A stretch of DNA of 64,000 nt, from NCBI RefSeq assembly GCF_900116145.1, contig NZ_FPAB01000005.1, forward strand, positions 248,001 through 312,000. Direction: 5' to 3'. Below, one piece after another: positions 44,776-55,601 of this stretch (within the stretch, counting starts at the first letter, position 1; each line of letters starts with the position of its first letter). This DNA is from Streptomyces harbinensis. Its GTDB lineage: Bacteria > Actinomycetota > Actinomycetes > Streptomycetales > Streptomycetaceae. Under the pieces are notes generated by a model. It was not told where the DNA came from and did not search any database. It saw nothing but the letters and a program-made list of their open reading frames with translations. Both the position numbers and the translations under genes were made by a program.

Positions 44776-45945
44776 ATGATCCGACTTCCCGATGCGACGG
44801 GAGCGGTACGGGAGTACCGGCCCCGTACCGACGCCCCCGCCCTGCCCGCCGCCGGCGAGGGCCCGCTGACCTCCCGCATCGTCTTCTCCGCCGCCCACGT
44901 CGTCGCCGACCCGTACGCGGACACCACCCCGGACGGCCCCGCCGCCGTCGACTGGGACGCCACCCTCGCCTTCCGCCGCCACCTGTGGTCGCACGGGCTC
45001 GGCGTCGCGGAGGCGATGGACACCGCACAGCGCGGCATGGGCCTCGACTGGGCCGGCGCCGCCGAACTGATCCGCCGCTCCGGCGCGGAGGCCAAGGCGC
45101 ACGGCGGCCGGATCGCCTGCGGCGTGGGCACCGACCAGCTCACCGCCGATGCCGCGCCGTACACGCTGGACCAGGTGCGCGCCGCGTACGAGGAGCAGCT
45201 GGCGGTGGTGGAGGAGACCGGCGCCCAGGCCATCCTGATGGCCTCCCGCGCGCTGGCCGCCTGCGCCACCGGCCCCGAGGACTATCTGAAGATCTACGGT
45301 GAACTGCTGCGGCAGGCCGCCGAGCCGGTCGTCCTGCACTGGCTGGGCCCGATGTTCGACCCCGCCCTGACCGGCTACTGGGGCAGCACCGACCTGGACG
45401 CGGCCACCGAGACGTTCCTGGAGATCATCGCCGACCACCCCGACAAGGTGGACGGCGTCAAGGTCTCCCTGCTGGACGCGGGCCGCGAGGTCGCGCTGCG
45501 CCGCCGGCTGCCGAAGGGCGTGCGCTGCTACACCGGCGACGACTTCAACTACCCGGAGCTGATCGCCGGCGACGAGCAGGGCTTCAGCCACGCGCTGCTG
45601 GGCATCTTCGACCCGCTGGGCCCGATCGCCGCGCAGGCCGTGCGCACCCTGGACACCGGGGACACCGCCGGCTTCCGGGCCCGGCTGGACCCGACGGTGG
45701 AGCTGTCCCGGCATCTGTTCCAGTCGCCGACGCGGTACTACAAGACCGGTGTGGTCTTCCTGGCCTGGCTCGCCGGCCACCAGGAGCACTTCACCATGGT
45801 CGGCGGCCTCCAGTCGGCCCGCTCCCTGCCGCACTTCGCCCGCGCCTACGAACTGGCCGACGGCATCGGCCTCTTTCCGGACCCGGTGCTGGCCGCCGGG
45901 CGGATGAAGTCCCTGCTGGCGGTGTACGGAGTGGAGCAGCCGTGA
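44776..45945 (+). CDS. DUF993 / dihydrodipicolinate-synthase-like protein
   Basis: 389 residues from ATG 44776. The protein has the look of a TIM-barrel aldolase: RIVFSAAHVVADP near the N-end, 'EETGAQAILMASRALAACAT' and VVLHWLGPMFDPAL. 'DKVDGVKVSLLDAGREVALR' (about 225-244) puts a Lys where class I aldolases form the Schiff base. I associate it with the DUF993 family, grouped with dihydrodipicolinate synthases. It is likely a retro-aldol step on the oxidised sugar. It overlaps the next gene by ATGA. Confidence 0.85.
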   Translation: MIRLPDATGAVREYRPRTDAPALPAAGEGPLTSRIVFSAAHVVADPYADTTPDGPAAVDWDATLAFRRHLWSHGLGVAEAMDTAQRGMGLDWAGAAELIRRSGAEAKAHGGRIACGVGTDQLTADAAPYTLDQVRAAYEEQLAVVEETGAQAILMASRALAACATGPEDYLKIYGELLRQAAEPVVLHWLGPMFDPALTGYWGSTDLDAATETFLEIIADHPDKVDGVKVSLLDAGREVALRRRLPKGVRCYTGDDFNYPELIAGDEQGFSHALLGIFDPLGPIAAQAVRTLDTGDTAGFRARLDPTVELSRHLFQSPTRYYKTGVVFLAWLAGHQEHFTMVGGLQSARSLPHFARAYELADGIGLFPDPVLAAGRMKSLLAVYGVEQP

Positions 45946-46760
45946 AGTTCTCGATCAACCAGATGACCGTCAAGCAGCTCAGCCTCCCCGAACTGGTCAA
46001 GGGCTGCGCGGACCTGGGCATCGCGGGCGTCGGCCTGTGGCGCGAGCCGGTGCGGGAGTACGGGGTGTCCGCCGCCGCCGCGCTGGTGCGCGAGGCGGGG
46101 CTGACCGTCACCACGCTGTGCCGGGGCGGGTTCTTCACCGCGATCGACGCGGCCGAGCGGGCCGCCGCGCTGGCGGACAACCGGCGCGCCATCGACGAGG
46201 CGGCCGAACTGGGCACCGACACCCTGGTGCTGGTCTCCGGCGGGCTGCCGGCCGGCAGCCGCGATCTGGCGGGCGCCCGCGAGCGGATCGCCGAGGCGCT
46301 GGCCGAGCTGGGCCCGTACGGCGCGGAGCGCGGGGTGCGGCTGGCGATCGAGCCGCTGCACCCGATGTACGCGGCCGACCGGTGCGTGGTCTCCTCGCTG
46401 GACCAGGCGCTGGACCTGGCGGAGCGGTTCCCCGCCGAGCAGGTCGGCGTGGTGGTGGACACCTACCACCTGTGGTGGGACGACCGGGTGGCGGACGGCA
46501 TCGCGCGGGCGGGCGCCGGGGGCCGGATCCACAGCTTCCAGCTGGCGGACTGGGTCACCCCGCTGCCGGCCGGGGTGCTGAACGGACGCGGTCAGATCGG
46601 CGACGGCTCGGTGGATATGCGGTGGTTCGCGGACCGGGTCACCGAGGCCGGGTACACCGGCTGGACCGAGGTGGAGCTGTTCAACGACGTGCTGTGGTCG
46701 CGGGACGGCCAGGTGGTGCTGGCCGAGACCCTGAACCGGGTCACCCAGCACCTCGGCTGA
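45942..46760 (+). CDS. sugar phosphate isomerase/epimerase (AP endonuclease family 2 fold)
   Basis: 272 residues from ATG 45942. TIM barrel of the xylose-isomerase-like family: 'LVKGCADLGIAGVGLWREPV' at the start, RLAIEPLHPMYAADRCVVSS with the metal Glu (about 130), 'VGVVVDTYHLWWDDRVADGI' (about 168-187) and late GWTEVELFND. It completes a MocA oxidoreductase, aldolase and isomerase set, consistent with catabolism of an inositol-like or rare sugar. Confidence 0.92.
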   Translation: MKFSINQMTVKQLSLPELVKGCADLGIAGVGLWREPVREYGVSAAAALVREAGLTVTTLCRGGFFTAIDAAERAAALADNRRAIDEAAELGTDTLVLVSGGLPAGSRDLAGARERIAEALAELGPYGAERGVRLAIEPLHPMYAADRCVVSSLDQALDLAERFPAEQVGVVVDTYHLWWDDRVADGIARAGAGGRIHSFQLADWVTPLPAGVLNGRGQIGDGSVDMRWFADRVTEAGYTGWTEVELFNDVLWSRDGQVVLAETLNRVTQHLG

Positions 46761-46791
46761 GCGCGAGCTGCGCGCGCGGCGCGCGAGGACC

Positions 46792-46829
46792 GGGCGGTAC
46801 CGGCGGACACGAAGCCGCCGGTACCGCCC
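46792..46829. terminator. terminator after the sugar operon
   Basis: A perfect 15-bp stem, GGGCGGTACCGGCGG / CCGCCGGTACCGCCC, with an 8-nt loop, then TTG. It separates the operon from the convergent secreted-protein gene. Confidence 0.9.
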
Positions 46830-46858
46830 TTGCCGTGGTGGCGGTAACCCCGGGGCCG

Positions 46859-47476
46859 TCAGCCGCAGGAGTTGCAGGGCGGGCAGGTGGTGACCGTGAC
46901 GTCGTCGATGACCGGCCCGTGGGCCGACGCGGTGGTGCTGACGAACGACAGGGTGGTGGCCGTGGCGGTCGCGACGAAGGTGAACTGCCGGTAGACGTAG
47001 CCCATGTCGGTGGCGGACTTCCCGGTGATGTCGAAGCTGAAGTCCTGGAAGTTCTGGCCGTCGATGAGCACCTTGCCGGTCTTGACGGTCGGCGCCCCGC
47101 CGAAGTTGCCGGCGAGGGCGTACGTCACCGTGTACGTCGTCCCGGGGACGGTGGTGAAGGTCTGGGCGATGGTCCCGGCGGTGCCACCGCTGAGATCCAC
47201 GCTCTGGTCGCCCTCGGCGGCCTGCCAGAATCCGGCGCCGATGAGGTCGACGGAGCCGCTGGTGATCTGCCAGGGGCCGATGGTCTGGCCGGCCGGCAGT
47301 TCCACGAACCGCCCCGGGGTGACGACGGGGTACTCGAAGCTGCCGTTGTCGAACCGGCTCAGCAGCGGGGTCGCCGAGGCGGTGTCGTCCGCCGGGGCCG
47401 CCACGGCGGCGCCGGTTCCGGCGAGAAGGAGGGACGCCGCCGCGGCGGCGGCGATGAACGTGCGGGAAACGCGCAT
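46859..47476 (-). CDS. secreted choice-of-anchor C (DUF642-like) protein
   Basis: 205 residues from ATG 47476, preceded by GGGAAGGAAA. Sec signal peptide with cleavage around AVAAPADD (about residue 28). The mature part is a single beta-rich jelly-roll: FDNGSFEYPVV, GPWQITSGSVDLIGAGFWQA and 'GTIAQTFTTVPGTTYTVTYA'. This is the pattern of the choice-of-anchor C/DUF642 carbohydrate-binding-like family. The C-end has a Cys cluster, CPPCNSCG, instead of a sorting signal. It is probably an extracellular or wall-associated binding protein. The AT-rich upstream stretch near 47560-47580 likely holds the promoter. Confidence 0.85.
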   Translation of the reverse strand: MRVSRTFIAAAAAASLLLAGTGAAVAAPADDTASATPLLSRFDNGSFEYPVVTPGRFVELPAGQTIGPWQITSGSVDLIGAGFWQAAEGDQSVDLSGGTAGTIAQTFTTVPGTTYTVTYALAGNFGGAPTVKTGKVLIDGQNFQDFSFDITGKSATDMGYVYRQFTFVATATATTLSFVSTTASAHGPVIDDVTVTTCPPCNSCG

Positions 47477-47657
47477 GGCTTTCCTTCCCCGGGCCATCGC
47501 GTCGTTGCGATGTGCCCCGTGGTGAGGGCATGCCCAAAGCCGTGAATCGGTATGTAGGAACATAAATAGTCATTCCATATGTCTTTCTCGCGGTGGTGGG
47601 CCGGCCGCTCCCGCCCCGCCCCGGCCCACCACCCCGCCCCACACCCGCCCCGCACCG

Positions 47658-49952
<2,295 letters not shown>

Positions 49953-50007
49953 GGCGGGATGTCTCCTCGGTGACAGGGAGGGCGGTAGGGCGGTGACGAT
50001 GGGCGGC

Positions 50008-50046
50008 GTACAGCGTACTCTATACGTAGTACAGAGTACGCTGTAC
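50008..50046. promoter_or_regulatory. 39-bp TetR operator in the UvrA-like/TetR divergent promoter
   Basis: Perfect 14-bp arms GTACAGCGTACTCT and AGAGTACGCTGTAC around ATACGTAGTAC, whose centre is again palindromic (TACGTA). It is long enough for two repressor dimers. Confidence 0.85.
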
Positions 50047-50167
50047 GCGTACGGGAGCGGCGGCGGGGCAGCGGCCCGCACGCCACCGCCACCCCGGCCG
50101 GCCCTCCGCACGGCCCGCGCCCCACCCGGCCACCGGACCGCCACCCGCCGCCGGAGACAATGACCCC

Positions 50168-50950
50168 ATGGACACCGACAGGCAGAGGGACGCCACCCGC
50201 TCACTCCGCCTGCTGTGGCGCGAGCCCGGCCCCCCGCCCGCCACTGCCCGCGGCCCCCGCCCCGCCCGCAGCGTCGACGACGTGATCCGCACCGCCATCG
50301 CCATTGCCGACGCCGACGGCCTCGACGCCGTCACCATGCGCCGCGTCGCCCAGGACCTCGGTGTCACCCCCATGACGCTCTACACCCACGTCCCCGGCAA
50401 GGCCGATCTCCTCGACCTCATGCTCGACACCGTCTACCAGGACATGCCGCGCACCCCCTACCCGCCCGACGCCACCTGGCGCGACCGGGTCACCGCCGTC
50501 GCCGACGCCAACCGCGCCCTCTACCAGCGCCACCCCTGGGTCGCCCGGCTCCCCACCACCCGCCCGCCGCTGGGCCCCGGCGTCCTCGCCAAGTACGAAC
50601 ACGAACTGCGCGCCCTCGACGGCCTCGGCCTCGACGACCTGGAGATGGACGCCGCGCTCGCCCACCTCCTCGCCTTCGTCCACGGCACCGCCCGCGCCGC
50701 CCTCGACCAGCGCACCACCGAACGCGAGAGCGCCCTCAGCGACCAGGAGTGGTGGGACACCCACGGCCCCGCGCTCGCCCGCGTCCACGACCCGGCGCGC
50801 TTCCCGCTCGCCAGCCGCGTCGGCCTCGCCGCCGGCACCGCCCACCAGCACGCCCACGCCCCCGACCACGGCTACGCCTTCGGCCTCGCCCGCGTCCTCG
50901 ACGGCCTCGCCGCCCTCATCGACCGGGACCGCGACCGGCGCACACCGTAA
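50168..50950 (+). CDS. TetR-family repressor (TetR_C_1 type)
   Basis: 260 residues from ATG 50168. A 35-residue Arg/Pro-rich N-end is followed by the helix-turn-helix 'RTAIAIADADGLDAVTMRRV', then AQDLGVTPMTLYTHVPGKAD (about 40-80). The C-terminal ligand domain resembles the classic tetracycline-repressor branch, including LPTTRPPLGPGVL. It probably represses the UvrA-like gene and itself through the palindrome at 50008-50046; the inducer is probably the same drug. Confidence 0.92.
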   Translation: MDTDRQRDATRSLRLLWREPGPPPATARGPRPARSVDDVIRTAIAIADADGLDAVTMRRVAQDLGVTPMTLYTHVPGKADLLDLMLDTVYQDMPRTPYPPDATWRDRVTAVADANRALYQRHPWVARLPTTRPPLGPGVLAKYEHELRALDGLGLDDLEMDAALAHLLAFVHGTARAALDQRTTERESALSDQEWWDTHGPALARVHDPARFPLASRVGLAAGTAHQHAHAPDHGYAFGLARVLDGLAALIDRDRDRRTP

Positions 50951-51074
50951 GACGCGCGCGCCCCACCACTACCAGTGAACCCCCGCCACCCCAGGCGCCC
51001 CTCCGTGCCCCCTGCTCACCACCGGCCCCACAGCGTTTCACTGGCGCCAACACAGCGGCACTCATCAGGAGTTC

Positions 51075-52211
51075 ATGGTGACAGCGGTGACGTCGGCGAC
51101 ACCCGGACCGGCGACGGCGACGGCGACGGCGGCAGCCCCGACAGCGGCGGCGGCCACGGCGGCTTCAGCGGCGGCGGCAGCGGAAGCGACCGCTACGGCG
51201 GCGGCAGCGGCAGCGACGGAACGTACCGGACGGCTGGGCCCGCTCATCCGCCTCGGCAGACCCAAATTCCTCTTCCACAGCCTGCTCGCGCTGTGCGCCG
51301 GAACCGAACTCGCCGTCCACGCCGGAGCCCGCCCCGACACCGCGCTCCTCGCCCTCGTCCTCGCCTTCGGTTGCTGCGCCCACCTCATGACGTACTACTG
51401 CAACGACTACTTCGACCTGGAGGCCGACCGCGCCAACCCCGCCCCCACCGCCTGGTCCGGAGGCAGCCGCGTCCTCACCGACCGCGCCGTCACCCCGACC
51501 GCCGCACTCGGCACCGCCTTCGTCCTGCTCCTCGTCTCCGTCGTCCTCCTCACCCTCCTCCCCACCCCCGGAACCCGGCTGCTCGCGGCCGGATTCCTGC
51601 TGCTCGCCTGGTTCTACACCGCGCCCCCGCTCCGCCTGAACTACCGGGCGGCCGGCGAACTTGCCTGCGCCCTCTCCCTGCACGGCCTGCTGCCCCTGCT
51701 CGCCTGCCTCGCCCAGCTCGGCGGCATCCCGGCCACCGCCTGGGCCTGCGTCGGAGCCCTCGCCGCGTTCCAGTACCTCCAGCTGCTGGTGCTCAACCTC
51801 GCCGACCTGCACGGCGACCTCCGCGTCGGCAAGATCACCGTCGCCGGCGTACTCGGCCCGCGCCGTACCGTCCGGCTGTACGCGGCCGGGCAGGCGCTCA
51901 CCTATACCGCGCTCGCCGCCGCCGGACTCACCGGCGTCATCCCCGTCTGGACCACCGTGCTCCTGCTCGCCACCCTCCCGCTGCCCTGGGCGGCGGCCCG
52001 CGCCATGCGCACCGGCGACCTCACCACCCCCACCACCACGGCGGCCACCCTCCAGCTCCCGCTCGCCTCGGCCGCCGTCCTCCTCGGGTGCACCCTCACC
52101 ACCTGGGACGGCCGGATCACCATCTGGCTCGTCGTCAAGGCCCTCGCCCTGGCCGCGTTCGCCGCCTGGTGGCGCCTCTCCCGGCGCCGACCCCCGGCAC
52201 GGGGGCGCTGA
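51075..52211 (+). CDS. UbiA-family prenyltransferase
   Basis: 378 residues from ATG 51075, preceded by AGGAG. The first 50 residues are a nearly pure Ala/Thr stretch. An eight- to nine-helix membrane enzyme follows. The first Asp-rich site is YYCNDYFDLEADRANP (about 109-124), and the second is QLLVLNLADLHGDLRVGK (about 236-253). Both are needed for Mg-prenyl-diphosphate binding. It resembles the MenA/UbiA branch; the acceptor cannot be told. No quinone or meroterpenoid genes are adjacent. Confidence 0.9.
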   Translation: MVTAVTSATPGPATATATAAAPTAAAATAASAAAAAEATATAAAAAATERTGRLGPLIRLGRPKFLFHSLLALCAGTELAVHAGARPDTALLALVLAFGCCAHLMTYYCNDYFDLEADRANPAPTAWSGGSRVLTDRAVTPTAALGTAFVLLLVSVVLLTLLPTPGTRLLAAGFLLLAWFYTAPPLRLNYRAAGELACALSLHGLLPLLACLAQLGGIPATAWACVGALAAFQYLQLLVLNLADLHGDLRVGKITVAGVLGPRRTVRLYAAGQALTYTALAAAGLTGVIPVWTTVLLLATLPLPWAAARAMRTGDLTTPTTTAATLQLPLASAAVLLGCTLTTWDGRITIWLVVKALALAAFAAWWRLSRRRPPARGR

Positions 52212-52230
52212 CGCCCCGTCCGAGCGCCCC

Positions 52231-52262
52231 GCGCCCCGCGCCCGGTCCCCGGGCCGGGGCGC
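52231..52262. terminator. terminator between convergent genes
   Basis: GCGCCCCG / CGGGGCGC outer arms with GCCCGG / CCGGGC inside, at the end of the UbiA gene and facing the next convergent gene. Confidence 0.7.
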
Positions 52263-52274
52263 CGCCACCGCGCG

Positions 52275-52673
52275 TTACGCCGCCCGGGTCAACGCGCCGA
52301 GCACATGCCCCAGTTCGTTCGGCAGGACGGCGATCAGCACCGCGCCCTCGGCCGACGCGCACTCCACGATCCGCGCCCCGCCGTTGAGCTTCATCGCCTC
52401 GCGCAGCGAAGGCGACCGCATCCCCACCTGCCGCAGTCCCGCCGGAAGAGCGAGCGCCGCACCGGCCCGGGTGCTCCCCTTCCACTCCACCGTGCCGGGA
52501 CCGATCAGCAACCGACCGCGCAGCCACCGCCCCGGGCGCCCGGGATGCATCAGCAGACACGGCACCCGGATCACGTCCCCCTGAGCGGCGGCTTCGGCAC
52601 GCCGCGCCACCCTGCGGCGGAACAGCCACGCCGTGACTCCCGCCGCTATCAGCCCCATCACGATTCCGATCAT
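52275..52673 (-). CDS. membrane-anchored small protein, DUF2550-like
   Basis: 132 residues from ATG 52673. One N-terminal membrane helix (MIGIVMGLIAAGVTAWLF) and a basic RRRVARR stop-transfer. A PH/GRAM-like beta domain follows, with 'VIRVPCLLMHPGRPGRWLRG', RLLIGPGTVEWKG and 'GGARIVECASAEGAVLIAVL'. This plan is like the actinobacterial DUF2550 proteins, but the match is by eye only. Function unknown. Confidence 0.65.
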   Translation of the reverse strand: MIGIVMGLIAAGVTAWLFRRRVARRAEAAAQGDVIRVPCLLMHPGRPGRWLRGRLLIGPGTVEWKGSTRAGAALALPAGLRQVGMRSPSLREAMKLNGGARIVECASAEGAVLIAVLPNELGHVLGALTRAA

Positions 52674-52757
52674 GGGCACATCCAAGCAGCGGCCGGCCCC
52701 CGTGCCCACCCCCGCCCCCGCCCGACCGTGGCGGCGACGCCACGTCCCACCGGGGGC

Positions 52758-53453
52758 TCACTCCTCCACAACGGGTGCCGGTGTGTGCGTGATGCCGTTG
52801 ACGAGGACGTCGAAACCCCAGCGGAATCTCTCCTCCGGGGTACCGCCGATCAGCGCGGGCAGGTGCGCGGCGATCGCCGGATGCGTGGTCGCGCTCGCGG
52901 TGCCCAGCGCTTGCACGGTGGCGTTCCAGTCGTCCGCGGCGGCGGGATCGTGTTCGCGCGTCGACTGCTCGGCGGCGGTGGCCGTCGCGCTCTGCAGCAA
53001 GGTGTCCACCCCCCAGGCCGCCTGTTCACGGGTGGCCCCGCCGCGGGACAGCAGGCCGAGGGCGCGCTCCACCAGGCGCAGGTAGTTCTCCCCGCTCGGG
53101 CGGGCGACGAGCGCGGACCGCGCGAGCTGCGGGTGGGCGAACAGCACCAGGGTGTACGACCTCATCACCGCGCGAAGCTGCTCCCGCCAGTCCTCGCCGC
53201 CCTCGTCCCCCGACAGGTCGACCTCGCCGAGCAGGGCGTCGAGCACCGCCGCGTGCAGGGCGGCGGTGTTGGCCACGTAGACGTACAGCGACGCCGGGCC
53301 GGTGTCCAGTTCCTGGGCAAGGCGCCGCATGGTGACCTTCTCCAGCCCTTCCCGGCGCATGATCTCCACGGCGGTCTCCACGATCCATCGCCGGGAGAGG
53401 GCGGGTTTCGCCGGGCGGTCGCGGCGGCTCAGCGGTTCCCTTTTGGCGGCCAT
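52758..53453 (-). CDS. TetR-family repressor of the adjacent monooxygenase unit
   Basis: 231 residues from ATG 53453. The helix-turn-helix is about 20-66 (SRRWIVETAVEIMRREGLEK, RLAQELDTGPASLYVYVANT). The C-domain is of the tetracycline-repressor type. Two copies of a CGAACGCGTTCG-centred palindrome lie upstream, between this gene and the divergent Tet(X)-like gene. Local repression of both directions is inferred. Confidence 0.93.
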   Translation of the reverse strand: MAAKREPLSRRDRPAKPALSRRWIVETAVEIMRREGLEKVTMRRLAQELDTGPASLYVYVANTAALHAAVLDALLGEVDLSGDEGGEDWREQLRAVMRSYTLVLFAHPQLARSALVARPSGENYLRLVERALGLLSRGGATREQAAWGVDTLLQSATATAAEQSTREHDPAAADDWNATVQALGTASATTHPAIAAHLPALIGGTPEERFRWGFDVLVNGITHTPAPVVEE

Positions 53454-53463
53454 GCCACCGATC

Positions 53464-53523
53464 GTAACGAACGCGTTCGCCGCAGCCGTCCCAGAACTTG
53501 TTCGTAACGAACGCGTTCGTTAC
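53464..53523. promoter_or_regulatory. two TetR operators
   Basis: Site 2, GTAACGAACGCGTTCGTTAC (53504-53523), is a perfect 20-bp palindrome. Site 1 (53464-53483) has the same left 16 bases and a degenerate right end. Centres are 40 bp apart, close to four helical turns, which favours co-operative binding on one DNA face. Confidence 0.9.
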
Positions 53524-53610
53524 GGTGGGGGGTGAAACGCACGCGCGCCTCCACGTCGGCCCCGCGGTACTCGCCGACCCTGATCCCCTCACTTCTCCCC
53601 GGAGGTATCC

Positions 53611-54765
53611 ATGAACACCAGCCATGTCCCCATCGCGATCATCGGTGGCGGTCTGGGCGGCCTGACCGCCGGCCGGGTCCTGCAGTTCAACGGCATCGCG
53701 GCCGCGATCTTCGAAGGGGAGGCATCGCCCCGGGCCCGCACCCAGGGCGGCATGCTCGACATCCACGAGGCGAACGGCCAGCAAGCACTGCACGCCGCCC
53801 ACCTGCACGACGCGTTCCGCAAGATCGTCCACCAGGGCGGGGAAGCGATGCGCCTGCTCGGCCCGGACGGCACCGTGCGGGTGGCCGAGGACGACGACGG
53901 CACCGGCGACCGGCCGGAGGTGGACCGCGGCGCCCTGCGCGACCTGCTGCTCCACTCACTGCCCGAAGGAACCGTCCACTGGGGCCGGCGCGTCACCGGA
54001 GCCCGGCCCCTGGGGGACGGACGTCACGAGGTGACGTTCGCCGACGGCTCGGCTCTCACGACCGACCTGCTGATCGGCGCGGACGGCGCCTGGTCCCGCG
54101 TCCGGCCGCTGCTCTCGGACGCCTCGCCCGCATACACCGGCATCTCCTTCGCCGAGACCGACCTGTACGAGGCCGACGCCCGCCACCCCGGCAGCGCCGC
54201 GATCGTCGGCAACGGCTTCTTCATCGCCCTGGGCGACGAACGCGGAATCCTCGCCCACCGCGAGAGCGACGGCAGCCTGCACGCCTACGCCGCGCTGAAG
54301 GCGGACGAGGGCTGGCTGGACACCGTCGACTTCTCGGACCCCACCGCCGCCAAGGCCGCGGTTCTCGCCCACTTCACAGGCTGGGACCCGGGGCTGCGCA
54401 AGCTGATCGCGGACGCCGACACGATCACCCCGCGCCGCATCCACGCCCTGCCCGTCGGGCACCGCTGGGAACGCGTCCCCGGCGTGACCCTGCTCGGAGA
54501 CGCCGCGCACGTGATGTCGCCGTTCGCGGGCGAGGGCGCCAACCTCGCCATGCTCGACGGCGCCCAACTCGCCCTGGCCATCGCCGCCCACCCCGGCGAC
54601 ACCGAGGCCGCGCTGCGCGCCTACGAGAGGGACCTCTTCCCGCGCAGCGAGCAGGCCGCCCGCGAATCCGCCGACAACCTGGACACGATGTTCGGCGAGC
54701 AGGGCCTCCAGGAGATGGTCGCCTTCTTCACCTCCGGCCCGGCCGAGGAGCAGCACCACCCCTGA
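53611..54765 (+). CDS. FAD-dependent monooxygenase, Tet(X)-like
   Basis: 384 residues from ATG 53611. FAD-binding start PIAIIGGGLGGLTAGRVLQ (about 7-25), 'RTQGGMLDIHEANGQQALHA' (about 43), PEVDRGALRDLLL, then DG motif LLIGADGAWSRVRPLL and GD motif VTLLGDAAHVMSPFAGEGAN (about 290). The order and spacing, including the GGMLDIHE segment, follow the tetracycline-inactivating Tet(X) branch of flavin hydroxylases. The TetR neighbour fits. Tetracycline activity itself is an inference; other aromatic substrates are possible. Confidence 0.9.
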   Translation: MNTSHVPIAIIGGGLGGLTAGRVLQFNGIAAAIFEGEASPRARTQGGMLDIHEANGQQALHAAHLHDAFRKIVHQGGEAMRLLGPDGTVRVAEDDDGTGDRPEVDRGALRDLLLHSLPEGTVHWGRRVTGARPLGDGRHEVTFADGSALTTDLLIGADGAWSRVRPLLSDASPAYTGISFAETDLYEADARHPGSAAIVGNGFFIALGDERGILAHRESDGSLHAYAALKADEGWLDTVDFSDPTAAKAAVLAHFTGWDPGLRKLIADADTITPRRIHALPVGHRWERVPGVTLLGDAAHVMSPFAGEGANLAMLDGAQLALAIAAHPGDTEAALRAYERDLFPRSEQAARESADNLDTMFGEQGLQEMVAFFTSGPAEEQHHP

Positions 54766-54830
54766 TGCGCGCGGCCCGATCGGCATCCGCACCCCCGGAC
54801 CACCCGGACCACCCGAAGGAGGCGGTGACC

Positions 54831-55601
54831 ATGCTCACGCCCCGTTCCGTTCCCATACGCCCGGGACTCGACCTCGACGTCCGCGCGGCAGGTGAGGGCA
54901 GCCCGGTCCTCATCCTGCACGGCGCCCCCGGCCCCGCCGGCATCGCGCCCGTGGCCGACCACCTCGCGACCGGCCACGCGGTCGTGGCACCCACCCATCC
55001 GGGCTGGGACGGCACCGCACGGCCCGACGACCTGGACTCCGTACCCGCACTCGCCGCCACCTACCTGGACCTGCTCAGCCACCTCGCCCTGCGCGACGTG
55101 ACCGTCATCGGCACGTCCTTCGGCGGCTGGGTCGCCGTCCAGACCGTCCTGGACGACCGCGAAGGCCGCATAGCGCGCCTCGTCCTCGTGGACGCCATCG
55201 GCCCCGACATCCCCGGCCGGCCGGTCACCATGCCCCCCGGGCCACCGCCCACGGCCTCCGCCCCCGCCCCTGCCCCCGCTGCGGGCCCCTCGCCGACGCG
55301 ACGGCGCGGCCCTTCCCCCGCGTCGATGGCCGCCCTGCGCGCATACGCCGGACCCGCCATGGCGGACCCCACGCTGCTGGCCCGTCTTCCGTCCGTCACC
55401 TGCCCGGTGCTGGTCCTCTGGGGCGGCGACGACACCGTCGTCACCCCCGACTTCGGCCGCGCCTACGCCGCCGCCTTCCCCCACGCACAGTTCGAACTCA
55501 TCCCGGACGCGGGGCACCAGCCCCTGCGGGAGCAGCCCGAAGCGGTCCTTGCCGCCCTCGACTCCTTCCTCGCACCCCGGGACCGGACCACCCGCCACTG
55601 A
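54831..55601 (+). CDS. alpha/beta hydrolase with a reduced cap region
   Basis: 256 residues from ATG 54831, preceded by GAAGGAGG. Oxyanion motif HGAPGPAG (about 26), nucleophile elbow GTSFGGW (about 93-99, Ser), acid in VLWGGDDTVVTPDFG (about 195) and His in DAGHQPLREQP (about 224). The cap that normally follows the elbow is mostly replaced by a Pro/Ala/Arg stretch (about 130-165: PPGPPPTASAPAPAPAAGPS). Catalytic residues are intact, so it may still be active with an open site. It follows the monooxygenase by 65 nt and is probably in its operon. Confidence 0.88.
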   Translation: MLTPRSVPIRPGLDLDVRAAGEGSPVLILHGAPGPAGIAPVADHLATGHAVVAPTHPGWDGTARPDDLDSVPALAATYLDLLSHLALRDVTVIGTSFGGWVAVQTVLDDREGRIARLVLVDAIGPDIPGRPVTMPPGPPPTASAPAPAPAAGPSPTRRRGPSPASMAALRAYAGPAMADPTLLARLPSVTCPVLVLWGGDDTVVTPDFGRAYAAAFPHAQFELIPDAGHQPLREQPEAVLAALDSFLAPRDRTTRH

